Of a stretch of DNA of 64,000 bases, positions 47,941-56,103 are shown one piece after another (within the stretch, counting starts at the first letter, position 1; the number at the start of each line of letters is the position of its first letter). Made by a program: the position numbers and the translations under genes. The stretch comes from Staphylococcus delphini (GTDB lineage: Bacteria; Bacillota; Bacilli; Staphylococcales; Staphylococcaceae): positions 558,001 through 622,000 of the forward strand of contig NZ_LR134263.1 in NCBI RefSeq assembly GCF_900636325.1, read 5' to 3'. Below the pieces are notes generated by a model. That model did not search any database, was not told the DNA's origin, and saw nothing but the letters and a program-made list of their open reading frames with translations.

Positions 47941-48618
47941 ATGATGAAATTTACTGAGCGATTATGGCAACGTGTTCAACCGATATGGGAGAGCTATCTG
48001 GAACATCCGTTTGTCAAAGGGATGGGTGACGGGACGTTAGAGAAAGAAAAGTTTAAACATTGGATGAAGCAGGACTATATTTATTTGATAGATTATGCGC
48101 GATTATTTGCGATAGGTGCAACAAAAGCGACAGATTTAGAAATGATGTCCACTTTTGGCAATTTAGTTTCTGGGACATTGAATACAGAAATGCAACTCCA
48201 TCGTCAATATGCCGCGCAATTTGGCATTAGTGAACAAGAATTAGAAGCAACCCCACCCGCGAGTACGACATTGGCTTATACGAGTTATATGCTGAATTTA
48301 GCCCAACGTGGTGGTGTAGAAAATGTGATTGCCGCAGTGCTCACTTGTACATGGAGTTATCACTATATCGGAGAGGCGTTAAATCAAATTAAAGGCGCTG
48401 CAGAACACCCTTTTTATGGTGAATGGATAAAAATGTACAGTTCATCTGAATTTACGGCGTTTAAAGATGATGTCATTGCGATGATGGATCGTGTGGCTGA
48501 AGGGATGTCGGAAGAAGCATTGGACGCATTAGAAGAGATTGTCGTCCATACGAGCTATTATGAATATATGTTTTGGGATATGGCAGAATATTTGGAAACG
48601 TGGCCAATCCAAAGATAA
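47941..48618 (+). CDS. tenA: TenA-family aminopyrimidine aminohydrolase
   Basis: A 225-residue all-helical thiaminase II family enzyme. Conserved residues are visible in FKHWMKQDYIYLIDYAR, the Cys in VLTCTWSYHYIGE (catalytic Cys about residue 138) and EIVVHTSYYEYMFWDMA. It recovers the pyrimidine part of degraded thiamine. In S. aureus tenA heads a thi operon; here it stands alone and no TPP riboswitch is visible upstream, so it is either a detached salvage gene or separately controlled. Confidence 0.9.
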   Translation: MMKFTERLWQRVQPIWESYLEHPFVKGMGDGTLEKEKFKHWMKQDYIYLIDYARLFAIGATKATDLEMMSTFGNLVSGTLNTEMQLHRQYAAQFGISEQELEATPPASTTLAYTSYMLNLAQRGGVENVIAAVLTCTWSYHYIGEALNQIKGAAEHPFYGEWIKMYSSSEFTAFKDDVIAMMDRVAEGMSEEALDALEEIVVHTSYYEYMFWDMAEYLETWPIQR

Positions 48619-48631
48619 ATGAAGAGGTAAG

Positions 48632-48667
48632 AGGATTGATGTAATTTTGTGGCATCAGTCCTTTTTT
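48632..48667 (+). terminator. Terminator of tenA
   Basis: AGGATTGATG pairs with CATCAGTCCT, then TTTTTT. Confidence 0.85.
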
Positions 48668-48760
48668 AGTTGTAATATGATTTCATAAAATTGAGCACGC
48701 ATCACCACGTGAAAATAAATAAGGACTAGGATGTTAAAGTTAAAGTTTAGTGTATACTAA

Positions 48761-48779
48761 TGTAAATTTAATATTTACA
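48761..48779 (+). promoter_or_regulatory. Palindromic operator overlapping the bacteriocin-cluster promoter
   Basis: TGTAAAT-TTAAT-ATTTACA is a perfect 7-bp inverted repeat. Its right arm is the -35 box region of the promoter, as expected for a repressor site. No regulator is encoded in the cluster. Confidence 0.55.
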
Positions 48780-48802
48780 AAATATAAGTTGTTAATTATA
48801 AT
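48774..48802 (+). promoter_or_regulatory. Promoter of the putative bacteriocin cluster
   Basis: TTTACA (48774-48779), a 17-base spacer and a perfect TATAAT (48797-48802), 41 bp before the first start codon. Confidence 0.75.
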
Positions 48803-48842
48803 GTAATTATACAAACAAAGTTGTCGAAGAGGGGTTGGGAGT

Positions 48843-49361
48843 TTGAATGCAAAAATTAACTTTCTATCTATAGTTATAATTCTGTTTATTACTTTATGTT
48901 CTGTTCTGTATATTAGTTCTAAACTACCTCCAAATGAAATACAAAATATACAAAACTTACTACTTACAGATGGAATTAGGGCATATTCATTTTTTGGTTT
49001 GTTACTCGTTTTATTACTGATTTCAGTAACTTTTATATACATAGTTTCAATTGTTTTTTTACATTGGGTTACATTTAATATTTTTCGTCTGAGCAAAGTC
49101 AATAATATAAAAATAATTCCATATATATATTTAATAAATATAGGAGTTATATTGTTGGAAAATTATTTTTTTAATATTAAATCAAACCACTTGGTATCAG
49201 CATTTTTCAATCCAGTAATAATTTTATGGCTAATATTTACTATATTTATAATGTTTAAAAATTCAAATAAAATATATACTAAACATATAGTATACATTAT
49301 GTTTTTATACGTATGGATGGTTTTATTTAATATATTTATATTAGGAGGTAGTTTCCGATGA
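48843..49361 (+). CDS. Small membrane protein, first gene of the putative bacteriocin cluster
   Basis: A 172-residue very hydrophobic protein with about five predicted helices (first FLSIVIILFITLCSVLYISS, last VYIMFLYVWMVLFNIFIL). It has no family I recognise. TTG start 48843 with GAGGGG 9 bases before; an ATG four bases on is out of frame. It overlaps the precursor-like gene by 4 bases (ATGA). By position it could be an immunity or processing protein of the bacteriocin. Base composition is much more AT-rich than the flanking genes, suggesting transfer. Confidence 0.72.
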   Translation: MNAKINFLSIVIILFITLCSVLYISSKLPPNEIQNIQNLLLTDGIRAYSFFGLLLVLLLISVTFIYIVSIVFLHWVTFNIFRLSKVNNIKIIPYIYLINIGVILLENYFFNIKSNHLVSAFFNPVIILWLIFTIFIMFKNSNKIYTKHIVYIMFLYVWMVLFNIFILGGSFR

Positions 49362-49681
49362 ATAACTCAGCATATCTTAAGGAGAATTTTTCTCAAGTTG
49401 TCAAAATTGTTTTATTAGGTGTGTTCACATTGTCAGTTGGCTTAATTTTAGCACAAGGACTGACTTTTGATTTTTCAAAGTTAGTGCCAGGTCTATCCTT
49501 TGCTGCAGCTTTACATGGTATAAGAAAAGCTAGAGAAGTTTACAAAACTACTAAACGATTAAGAACAGCACTAAAAATTGTTACTGGTTGGAGTGGAGTG
49601 AGTTTAGTTATTTCAGTACTTGGAGACGCAGCTGTAGGATATTTATTAGATCACCATATTTATACATTGGCTAGTTGGTAA
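49358..49681 (+). CDS. Putative circular bacteriocin precursor
   Basis: A 107-residue cationic hydrophobic protein. Residues 1-40 resemble the AS-48 leader in layout: a charged start (YLKENFSQVVK), then a hydrophobic run (IVLLGVFTLSVGLILAQGL). The rest has amphipathic/hydrophobic helices with a basic patch (IRKAREVYKTTKRLRTALK), a Gly-rich part (VTGWSGVSLVISVLGDAAVGYL) and a C-terminal Trp, the last residue also of AS-48 and uberolysin. If cut before LVPGLSF the mature part is 66 residues, in the usual 58-70 range; the cut site is a guess. AGGAGG precedes ATG 49358. The neighbours are those of circular bacteriocin loci. Confidence 0.62.
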   Translation: MNNSAYLKENFSQVVKIVLLGVFTLSVGLILAQGLTFDFSKLVPGLSFAAALHGIRKAREVYKTTKRLRTALKIVTGWSGVSLVISVLGDAAVGYLLDHHIYTLASW

Positions 49682-49704
49682 TTTTTGAGATATTATCGAT
49701 ACAC

Positions 49705-49741
49705 AGAGCTATACTATTATTGTTAATGGTATGGCTCTTTT
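49705..49741 (+). terminator. Attenuator-like hairpin after the precursor gene
   Basis: AGAGCTATAC (49705-49714) pairs with GTATGGCTCT (49729-49738), followed by a short T-run. It lies between precursor and biosynthesis genes and could leave the precursor message in excess. Confidence 0.6.
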
Positions 49742-49759
49742 ATCAATAGGGGAATTTAA

Positions 49760-51148
49760 ATGAAATTGATTTTAAAATTGACGATATTAAACATAAAATA
49801 TATATTCAATATGTTTTTTCACATGGGGCAATCTTTTTTGGGTTTTGATTTACATAGTAATATTAAAAATAAAAAATTCATTAATAGGAGCAATACTATT
49901 ACCTTAGTGATACTCATTTATTTATTTTGGTTAGTTATTATTATTATGACCCAAGTGTTTATTCATACTATTCATTTGCAACAATCGAAAATCAATATTT
50001 TCATCTTAGTTTATGTTTTAATCAGTATATCTTTTGGTATAGGTAGCTACACAAATAAAGAATTTAATTATTTCTTTTTAAATGGTAACTTTACTTTTGA
50101 TAGGAAGAAAAAATTATTATTTTTAAACAACCATTGCTTTTTAATATCAACATTAACATTAATATACTTGTTAAGTACACCAATATACATAGTACAACCT
50201 ATTTTAAATGGCAAAGATGGATTGTATTTTATTATTAATTATACAGCAATAATAACTACATCACTAATGTTAGTTGTATTTATAAACACATTTATAGATT
50301 TTAAATTTAATAATTATAATAATTTAATAGTATATTATTTTAAGCAAATTATGCTACTTATTATGATATTTTTTATGAAGTTAAAATTAGATGTTATAAA
50401 AGATTCAATATTGTACTTAAAAGAGTGGATATTAGGAGATAGTATATCAAATAATATAGCGAGTATATTTGAAAACTATGATTTTTACCATATCGAACTG
50501 GGAACTATGCAATATTTATATTTAATAATATTAATCTCAATAATTTATTTTTCAACTGATATTTGTATAAAATCATTTTTAAAAGATAATTATGATTGCA
50601 AAATTAGAAGCTTTAATTTAATAAATAGCTCAAATAAGCATATCCTAATAATGAAATATTTGTTGAGAAATAACTCTCTAATAAATAGTAATTTGTTTGT
50701 GCTAGCAAGCATAATTTTGCTAACTTTATCATTTTTTCCGTATTTGGAAGAAAATATTTATATCATAACAATTGTAACATCAATAGGGATTGTAAATGGA
50801 GTTTTTAATATTAAAAATAGAAGTTTTTTTAATTATATGTTTTTTTTGAAAATTGCTGTGAAACAAACAACGCATTTTATTTTTTTGTTTGTTTTTTGTC
50901 AGTTCTCTATAGTAAGTATATTTATATATTTTAGTTTAAATGTATCTACATTTTATTTTATGATTCATTTTTTTCTGTTGGGAACCTTTGTACTGTATCT
51001 ATCTAGTCTGATGGGAGTATTTATATATCGGAAATTATTTAATTTATATTCTGAGAACGTACCAAATAAAATCATAAGATACGGTATTGTTTTTTGTGGA
51101 TTTATAATTTTAACTACAACAAGTGCTTTTTATAAAATGCTATTCTAA
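49760..51148 (+). CDS. Large polytopic membrane protein of the bacteriocin cluster
   Basis: A 462-residue integral membrane protein with 10-12 predicted helices and many Asn, Ile, Phe and Lys codons. No soluble domain stands out and I do not recognise the family from motifs. Its size, position after the precursor and place before a DUF95 protein parallel the large membrane protein (As-48B/CirB class) suspected of cleaving and circularising the precursor. RBS TAGGGGAA before ATG 49760. Confidence 0.65.
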   Translation: MKLILKLTILNIKYIFNMFFHMGQSFLGFDLHSNIKNKKFINRSNTITLVILIYLFWLVIIIMTQVFIHTIHLQQSKINIFILVYVLISISFGIGSYTNKEFNYFFLNGNFTFDRKKKLLFLNNHCFLISTLTLIYLLSTPIYIVQPILNGKDGLYFIINYTAIITTSLMLVVFINTFIDFKFNNYNNLIVYYFKQIMLLIMIFFMKLKLDVIKDSILYLKEWILGDSISNNIASIFENYDFYHIELGTMQYLYLIILISIIYFSTDICIKSFLKDNYDCKIRSFNLINSSNKHILIMKYLLRNNSLINSNLFVLASIILLTLSFFPYLEENIYIITIVTSIGIVNGVFNIKNRSFFNYMFFLKIAVKQTTHFIFLFVFCQFSIVSIFIYFSLNVSTFYFMIHFFLLGTFVLYLSSLMGVFIYRKLFNLYSENVPNKIIRYGIVFCGFIILTTTSAFYKMLF

Positions 51149-51217
51149 ATGTTGTTCACCTATTGTCACTGTTATCTTTAGCAAATATATAGGATAGAAA
51201 TCAGGGGGGGTTAATTA

Positions 51218-51772
51218 TTGGTTAAACATTTAATTCACCGTAAATTTTTAATAATAAATTCCATATTTTTTATTATTGTATATTTTATGTTGTTAGTAAG
51301 TAGTTATTATATTCGTGATAGTTCAATAGCGACAGATAATATGAATTTATCACCTAAAAAGCTAGTGTGGATAGAACTATTTTTACACAATTTAGGGCTA
51401 GCATTATTGATAGTAGGAGTTGGAATTATTTCTTTTGGCTTTCTTTCGGCTTTAATAGTAATTTTAAATTTTTATCTATTATATATTAGTTTTGATTATA
51501 TTTTTAAAATAAGTGATGACTTTTTCTATGGATTTTTAATTATATCTACACATGGCATTTTAGAAATATTAGCTATGAGTTTAGCATTTTACTTATCCAC
51601 TTTTTCTTTAAGAAAGTTAATAAACAATATTTATTCTTTCAAAAAAGTAAGAGTTGAATCTTTAACAAGTTTTGTAAAATTAATATTGTTAATGGTTGCT
51701 TTATTTCTTATATCAAGTTTAATTGAGACATTTATAACTCCATCAATTTTGAATCATCTATTAAGTATGTAG
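51218..51772 (+). CDS. SpoIIM/DUF95-family membrane protein
   Basis: A 184-residue protein with five predicted helices. The DUF95 (stage II sporulation protein M) pattern is visible: HNLGLALLIVGVGIISFG, NFYLLYISFDYI and the marker STHGILEILAMSLAFYLS. In non-sporulating bacteria such a protein is a hallmark of circular bacteriocin clusters (As-48C, CirC), where it works with the ATPase in export or immunity. TTG start 51218 is preceded by AGGGGGGG. It is 12 bp from the ATPase gene. Confidence 0.75.
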   Translation: MVKHLIHRKFLIINSIFFIIVYFMLLVSSYYIRDSSIATDNMNLSPKKLVWIELFLHNLGLALLIVGVGIISFGFLSALIVILNFYLLYISFDYIFKISDDFFYGFLIISTHGILEILAMSLAFYLSTFSLRKLINNIYSFKKVRVESLTSFVKLILLMVALFLISSLIETFITPSILNHLLSM

Positions 51773-51783
51773 GGGGGATTTCA

Positions 51784-52425
51784 TTGAAAATAGAAAATCT
51801 AAATAAAAAGTATAAAAAAAGCATTTTGGAAAATGTTACTTTTGAGTTGGAAGAGAAAAAAATATACACACTTTTAGGAAGAAATGGTGTTGGAAAAACT
51901 ACATTGTTAAAAATACTTGCGGGATTGGTAAGTCCTAATAATGGCAAAATAGAAAAAAATAATAAGTCTGTATTATATATTCCGGAGCATACTTATTTTT
52001 TAGATTTTTTAAGTGGCTATGACAATCTGTGTTTAATATGTGATGTATATAATATATCAAAAAACGAACTAAATAAAATGATTGAAAGATATGGGATAAA
52101 GTCTTTTGTCTATGAGTTGGTTGTAAACTATTCACAGGGAATGAAGCATCAATTATCATTAATATCAGCATTTTTAATAAATCCGGACGTATTATTATTG
52201 GATGAGCCTTTAACGTCTTTAGATCCAATAAATATTGAGAATTTTAAAATGTACATAAAAGAATTCTCCTCGAAAAATAAAACAGTAGTAATTTCGACTC
52301 ATATTATACCCATAGCATATCAATTATCAGATGAAATCTTGATATTGAAAAGTAGAATGATTACTAATATAAAGAATACAATAACTGAGGAAGAATTAAG
52401 TAATGTGATTTTCAATAAAATTTAA
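51784..52425 (+). CDS. ABC transporter ATP-binding protein of the bacteriocin cluster
   Basis: A 213-residue ATPase: Walker A GRNGVGKTTLL (about 34), Q-loop region YIPEHTYFLDFL with no Gln, signature YSQGMKHQLSL, Walker B VLLLDEPLTSLD, H-loop ISTHI. TTG start 51784 follows GGGGGG. With the DUF95 protein and the next membrane protein it would form an exporter or self-protection pump, as As-48D/CirD do. The signature QGMK in place of SGGQ is common in ATPases of this bacteriocin/YtrE-like branch. Confidence 0.85.
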   Translation: MKIENLNKKYKKSILENVTFELEEKKIYTLLGRNGVGKTTLLKILAGLVSPNNGKIEKNNKSVLYIPEHTYFLDFLSGYDNLCLICDVYNISKNELNKMIERYGIKSFVYELVVNYSQGMKHQLSLISAFLINPDVLLLDEPLTSLDPINIENFKMYIKEFSSKNKTVVISTHIIPIAYQLSDEILILKSRMITNIKNTITEEELSNVIFNKI

Positions 52426-52440
52426 AGGGGGGTGTATTTA

Positions 52441-53037
52441 ATGAAGACTAATCACTTAATTTTTGGAGATTATTTTGAAACTGTTGCTAATAAAAAAAGA
52501 TGGGGCTTAAAATTATTAATGGTATTAACTATTGTGTTATTATCAAGCATATTAACAGTAAGTATGATGGATTTTACCGAATTAAATAAAAGTACAGATT
52601 TGAATGCTAGTGAAGAGAATTCCGTTGTCTTGTTCGCTAAAATTTTTATTATATTTATTAGTTTGTTTACCGTATTGTTTTCGATTGTTTTTCATTATTT
52701 CTTTTTTTTAATACTTGCACGCCTAACTCATAATAAATTAAAGCCATTGAGTATTATATCTTTGACAATCTCAATGCAGTTAGTTATTGTACTTTTAAGT
52801 CTTATAGGTATTGTTTTTCAATTTGTTTTTGATATTTCTATTGAAGATTACAATTTATTAAGTCTAAATATTTTTGATAAAGGAAATTCGTTTTTAGGTA
52901 ATATAAATTTTACTCTTTTTATGCAAAGCTATTTAGTTTTTGTTATCCTTTTCAAAAATATAGAAATGAGTGCAAAAACATGTATATTTATTTCGTCAGT
53001 ATATTTATTAACTAATATAATAATTAGCAGTTTATAA
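52441..53037 (+). CDS. YIP1-like membrane protein, last gene of the bacteriocin cluster
   Basis: A 198-residue membrane protein with five predicted helices (LKLLMVLTIVLLSSILTVSM at the start, CIFISSVYLLTNIIISSL at the end). ATG 52441 is preferred over GTG 52432, since GGGGGG lies 8 bases before the ATG. The loose Yip1-type layout suggests a permease or immunity partner of the ATPase. It is very AT-rich like the genes before it. Confidence 0.65.
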   Translation: MKTNHLIFGDYFETVANKKRWGLKLLMVLTIVLLSSILTVSMMDFTELNKSTDLNASEENSVVLFAKIFIIFISLFTVLFSIVFHYFFFLILARLTHNKLKPLSIISLTISMQLVIVLLSLIGIVFQFVFDISIEDYNLLSLNIFDKGNSFLGNINFTLFMQSYLVFVILFKNIEMSAKTCIFISSVYLLTNIIISSL

Positions 53038-53168
53038 ATGAAATAAACTTACAAGTACCACTTTAGTTTAAGAGATGATCTTTTTGACACAACTTAGATC
53101 TAAAATTTGCTTACATTCTTTATTTGTTTGTAGGCTTCATGTTTAACAATTGAAACGCAATTAAAAAA

Positions 53169-53210
53169 AAGTCGCTATGGAGGATGTGGTTTTCTCTATA
53201 GTGACTTCTT
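53169..53210. terminator. Bidirectional terminator between the bacteriocin cluster and the next minus-strand gene
   Basis: AAGTCGCTATGGAG pairs with CTCTATAGTGACTT; A8 before the stem gives a good T-run for the minus strand, CTTTAATTT for the plus strand. Confidence 0.75.
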
Positions 53211-53223
53211 TAATTTGGGTCAT

Positions 53224-53856
53224 TTAAAGTTGTTTGCGGATTTTTGAACGTCTGTTTCTGAAAAATAGACTAATAAAATAAAGAACTGTGGCAATAGCGG
53301 TAAAAATAATCGCATTGTGAAGTGCATTCGATGGTGAAAAAACAGTAGCAGGATCTACGTTGCCGATGTATGGTGCAAGTTTTTTTGTGATTTCTTCAGC
53401 AGCACGATTAATATAAAATAAGAAAGCAACAGGAATGAGAACAATCCAAATAGAGATGAACCAATTGATGACTTTCAAAATGGTGCGGTTAAAGACGAGT
53501 GTCAAAATCGCAATAATGATATTAACCAGTACTAAAATGAAGAAAAAATTGAGTCCCAAAATCACATAATTGAGGGTTTGTTCAATATTTGATGTATCGA
53601 TGAATGATTGCGCTGTCAGTTGATCGGCAATCACTTTAAGTTTATCAAATGTGACATTTTCATCAAGAAAGCTCATTTTAAATAAAGTTTCGCTATACAT
53701 ACTATATGCAGCAATCGCAACGAGTACCATAGCGATCAGTGTTAAAATAAAGCTCACCCATGAACGTCGCTTTTTACCAAAATATGGACTACGGTGGATA
53801 GGTTGGTTTTCAAACTGTTGTTGAAACTGGGGGTGTTGTCGTGTGGTCTCTTTCAT
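53224..53856 (-). CDS. Membrane protein of unknown function
   Basis: A 210-residue protein with a polar N-terminus rich in Gln/His/Arg (1-32), four predicted helices (SWVSFILTLIAMVLVAIAAY; LGLNFFFILVLVNIIIAILTL; FISIWIVLIPVAFLFYI; IIFTAIATVLYFISLFF), a moderately acidic outside loop after helix 1, and a basic tail. I do not recognise a family. RBS TAGGAGGCG before ATG 53856. Codon use is like the core genes, unlike the AT-rich island beside it. Confidence 0.75.
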   Translation of the reverse strand: MKETTRQHPQFQQQFENQPIHRSPYFGKKRRSWVSFILTLIAMVLVAIAAYSMYSETLFKMSFLDENVTFDKLKVIADQLTAQSFIDTSNIEQTLNYVILGLNFFFILVLVNIIIAILTLVFNRTILKVINWFISIWIVLIPVAFLFYINRAAEEITKKLAPYIGNVDPATVFSPSNALHNAIIFTAIATVLYFISLFFRNRRSKIRKQL

Positions 53857-54016
53857 ATGTAACGCCTCCTATATCATTGAACAAGCTGTGTTAAAATCTT
53901 TCGCTAATACAATTATGCATTATAGTACACCTAGAATCATATTCATAGTGCTTTTTTATAAAATATGATAGAACTGATGTAAGTTCATAATGGGAAATGA
54001 AAAAGGAGGTTGAAAG

Positions 54017-54352
54017 ATGGAAGTATTAAAAACATTGGATGCATATGAAGCGTTTGTGGCCAATCATCAAATCGCAGTCGTTCACGTTTCGAGAGACAAT
54101 TGTTCAGTCTGTCATGCCGTTTTACCACGGATTCAAGAATTAGTTGCACGCTATGAAGGTGTTGCGTTAGGCAATGTCAGTGCAGATGACGTCCCTGAAA
54201 TTGCAGGTGCGCTGTCAATTTTTACTGTGCCTGTCGACATTATATTCCTTGAAGGTAAAGAAATGCATCGTGAAGGTCGATTTATTGATTTAGAACGTAT
54301 CGAATCACAACTGAATACCATTTATGAAGGCGTCAAAGGCTCAAATTTATGA
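54017..54352 (+). CDS. Thioredoxin-family protein
   Basis: A 111-residue thioredoxin fold with the redox motif CSVC (residues 26-29: SRDNCSVCHAVLP) and the cis-Pro in FTVPVDIIFLEG. The active-site pair CSVC differs from the CGPC of thioredoxin, so it is a thioredoxin-like thiol protein with its own partner. It is cytoplasmic, with no signal peptide. AAGGAGG precedes ATG 54017. A hydrolase-like gene follows after 122 bp. Confidence 0.83.
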   Translation: MEVLKTLDAYEAFVANHQIAVVHVSRDNCSVCHAVLPRIQELVARYEGVALGNVSADDVPEIAGALSIFTVPVDIIFLEGKEMHREGRFIDLERIESQLNTIYEGVKGSNL

Positions 54353-54474
54353 TAATATGAAGATGATTTGTTGAAAACAGTTATTGCGCTATGAGGGATA
54401 ACCTATAAAATAAATATATAAGTAAAGTTTTCAAGTGATACACTATGATTGTTGAGGAAAAGTGAGGGATACAA

Positions 54475-55377
54475 TTGAAACGAAATGTCATGAGTAATTT
54501 AATGGGGAGATACTTGTCGCAACAACGTCATCTCAAATTTAAAACCCAAGCAGAAGTGGATGCGTTTATAGAAAAGAGACGTGTGTTAAATCAATCCAAG
54601 CATAAACAGCCGGATCAAATTAATGTGAAATCGAATTTAGTCAAAGATATGTTTGATGATATGCAGGTGTTTCGCTTTAATTTTGGTCACCATATTAAAA
54701 ATAAAATCTTATATATTTATGGAGGCACTTTCGTCTTTCAACCCTCTGTTTTTCATTGGCGATTTATGGATAAGTTGGCGTATGAAACGTTACACGAAAT
54801 TGTGCTGCCGATTTATCCTAAGGCGCCTGAATTTACATATCGTGAAACCCACGAGGCGATCGAGCAAGCTTATCGTCGCTTATTAAAAGAAACAGAACCT
54901 GAAAATATCGTCATTATGGGGGATGCTTCAGGCGGAAATATGGCGCTTAGTTTTGCCCAAAAATTAATGGAACAAGAAGAATTGCCACTGCCTGGAAAAC
55001 TTTATCTCATTTCGCCATGGTTAGATATTTCGCTATCCAATCCGGAAATCACTGAACAAGTGCAGAAAAAAGATCCGATTCAAAATATTTTCAGTTTACA
55101 GTCGATTGCTAAAGTGTGGGCCGATGATTTGGAGCGTAAAAACCCACGTATTTCACCGATGTATGGACCTGTGAGAGGATTGCCACCTGTGTACATGTTT
55201 GGAGGCACGTGCGAAGTGTTTTATCCTGATATGCGAAAGTTAGCGGATTATTTTGAAGCGGAACAACAGCCGATTCATTTTTATGAGTATCGCGATATGG
55301 TGACAGCCTTTCCGTTGTATCCCATTGTAGAGTCGAGGAAAGTGTTGAAGCAGATTCGAAAAACGATTGATTCGTGA
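54475..55377 (+). CDS. Alpha/beta-hydrolase (HSL-like), catalytic His and oxyanion motif altered
   Basis: A 300-residue alpha/beta-hydrolase_3 protein. The nucleophile elbow GDASGGN is intact (Ser about 150). The usual HGGGF oxyanion motif reads IYGGTFVF, and near the C-terminus where the catalytic His is expected (M-H-x-F-P) it reads MVTAFPLYP, with no His. The Asp region reads GGTCEVFYPDM. So either it is an inactive homologue or it uses another residue. TTG start 54475 with GTGAGGGA before it; ATG 54490 is an alternative. Confidence 0.78.
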   Translation: MKRNVMSNLMGRYLSQQRHLKFKTQAEVDAFIEKRRVLNQSKHKQPDQINVKSNLVKDMFDDMQVFRFNFGHHIKNKILYIYGGTFVFQPSVFHWRFMDKLAYETLHEIVLPIYPKAPEFTYRETHEAIEQAYRRLLKETEPENIVIMGDASGGNMALSFAQKLMEQEELPLPGKLYLISPWLDISLSNPEITEQVQKKDPIQNIFSLQSIAKVWADDLERKNPRISPMYGPVRGLPPVYMFGGTCEVFYPDMRKLADYFEAEQQPIHFYEYRDMVTAFPLYPIVESRKVLKQIRKTIDS

Positions 55378-55550
55378 TGGGTTTCAAATTACTGAACATG
55401 TCCTCGCGTTCCCAGGGGATCAGCCCCTGGGAAAGCGCAGCCATGAAGGCAATCAAAAACCACAAATCACAGGGAGGGCAAGTTTAACTAAAATATAGCA
55501 TCAAAAATTTTCTATGTTCCAATCCCAGACAGCTACTGCGTTAAACGATA
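55378..55550 (-). repeat. Palindromic intergenic repeat, compact variant F
   Basis: The reverse strand matches the left arm of copies A-C (GGGATTGGAACATAGAAA, TTTTTGATGCTAT, CTTGCCCTCCC, GATTGCCTTCATGGC). The core is then replaced by a short perfect hairpin, TCCCAGGGG with CCCCTGGGA (55408-55430). A 20-base piece near 55528-55547 also occurs inverted in the module at 17874. It lies after the hydrolase gene. Confidence 0.72.
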
Positions 55551-56103
55551 GGCACTTTTAAAGTTAAATGCTGTTATGTTGCCTTTAATGCATTCCCTCA
55601 GGAGTCTTGCACGGTTTTTGGCAATCTAAAGGCATGTTATGACTGATTTATTAAACCAATATGCATCATGAGTTTTTGATTCAGTTTTGTTTATCATGAC
55701 GCTGATGTGAAAAGGAAAATAAATACGTATGAACAAAGGGTACTCTCAAATGATTGATTGGGTGTGCCTTTTTGATTTGTTTTAAAATATGCTAAAGGAT
55801 GATGGCATTATTTTTATAACATTTTATTGTTTTATATCCATTGCTGCCCTTAAAGTGATTCGTATAGTTCGCTTGATTGAGTGTGAAAAATGGAGACTAT
55901 TGTTTACAAAAAATGAAATGACGGTCAGTCAATCGAACATGACGATTCATTTTAAAAAAGTTCAAAATCAAACCGGCGTGCAAAAAACATAAAACTTTAG
56001 TAAAATGAAATACATAAAAAAACAAACTATAAAAATTACACAGTTATTCAGAAATTGAAATGATAAACAAGGGGCCTTTTTCGAATAACAAGAGGGGGGC
56101 ATC
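55551..56103. other. Gene-free stretch before the PTS IIC gene
   Basis: About 55596-55630 carries a scrap of the repeat right half (CCCTCAGGAGTCTTG, GGCAATCTAAAGGC). The remainder has no credible gene; a 67-codon frame at 55789 has no RBS or family and I do not support it. Confidence 0.55.

Noticed and set aside
48740..49102. 120-codon minus-strand frame over the cluster promoter and first gene
   Set aside because: It runs antisense through a consensus promoter and a coupled gene and has no RBS.
55789..55992. 67-codon plus-strand frame before the PTS IIC gene
   Set aside because: There is no ribosome site, no recognisable domain, and its composition is like the surrounding non-coding DNA.
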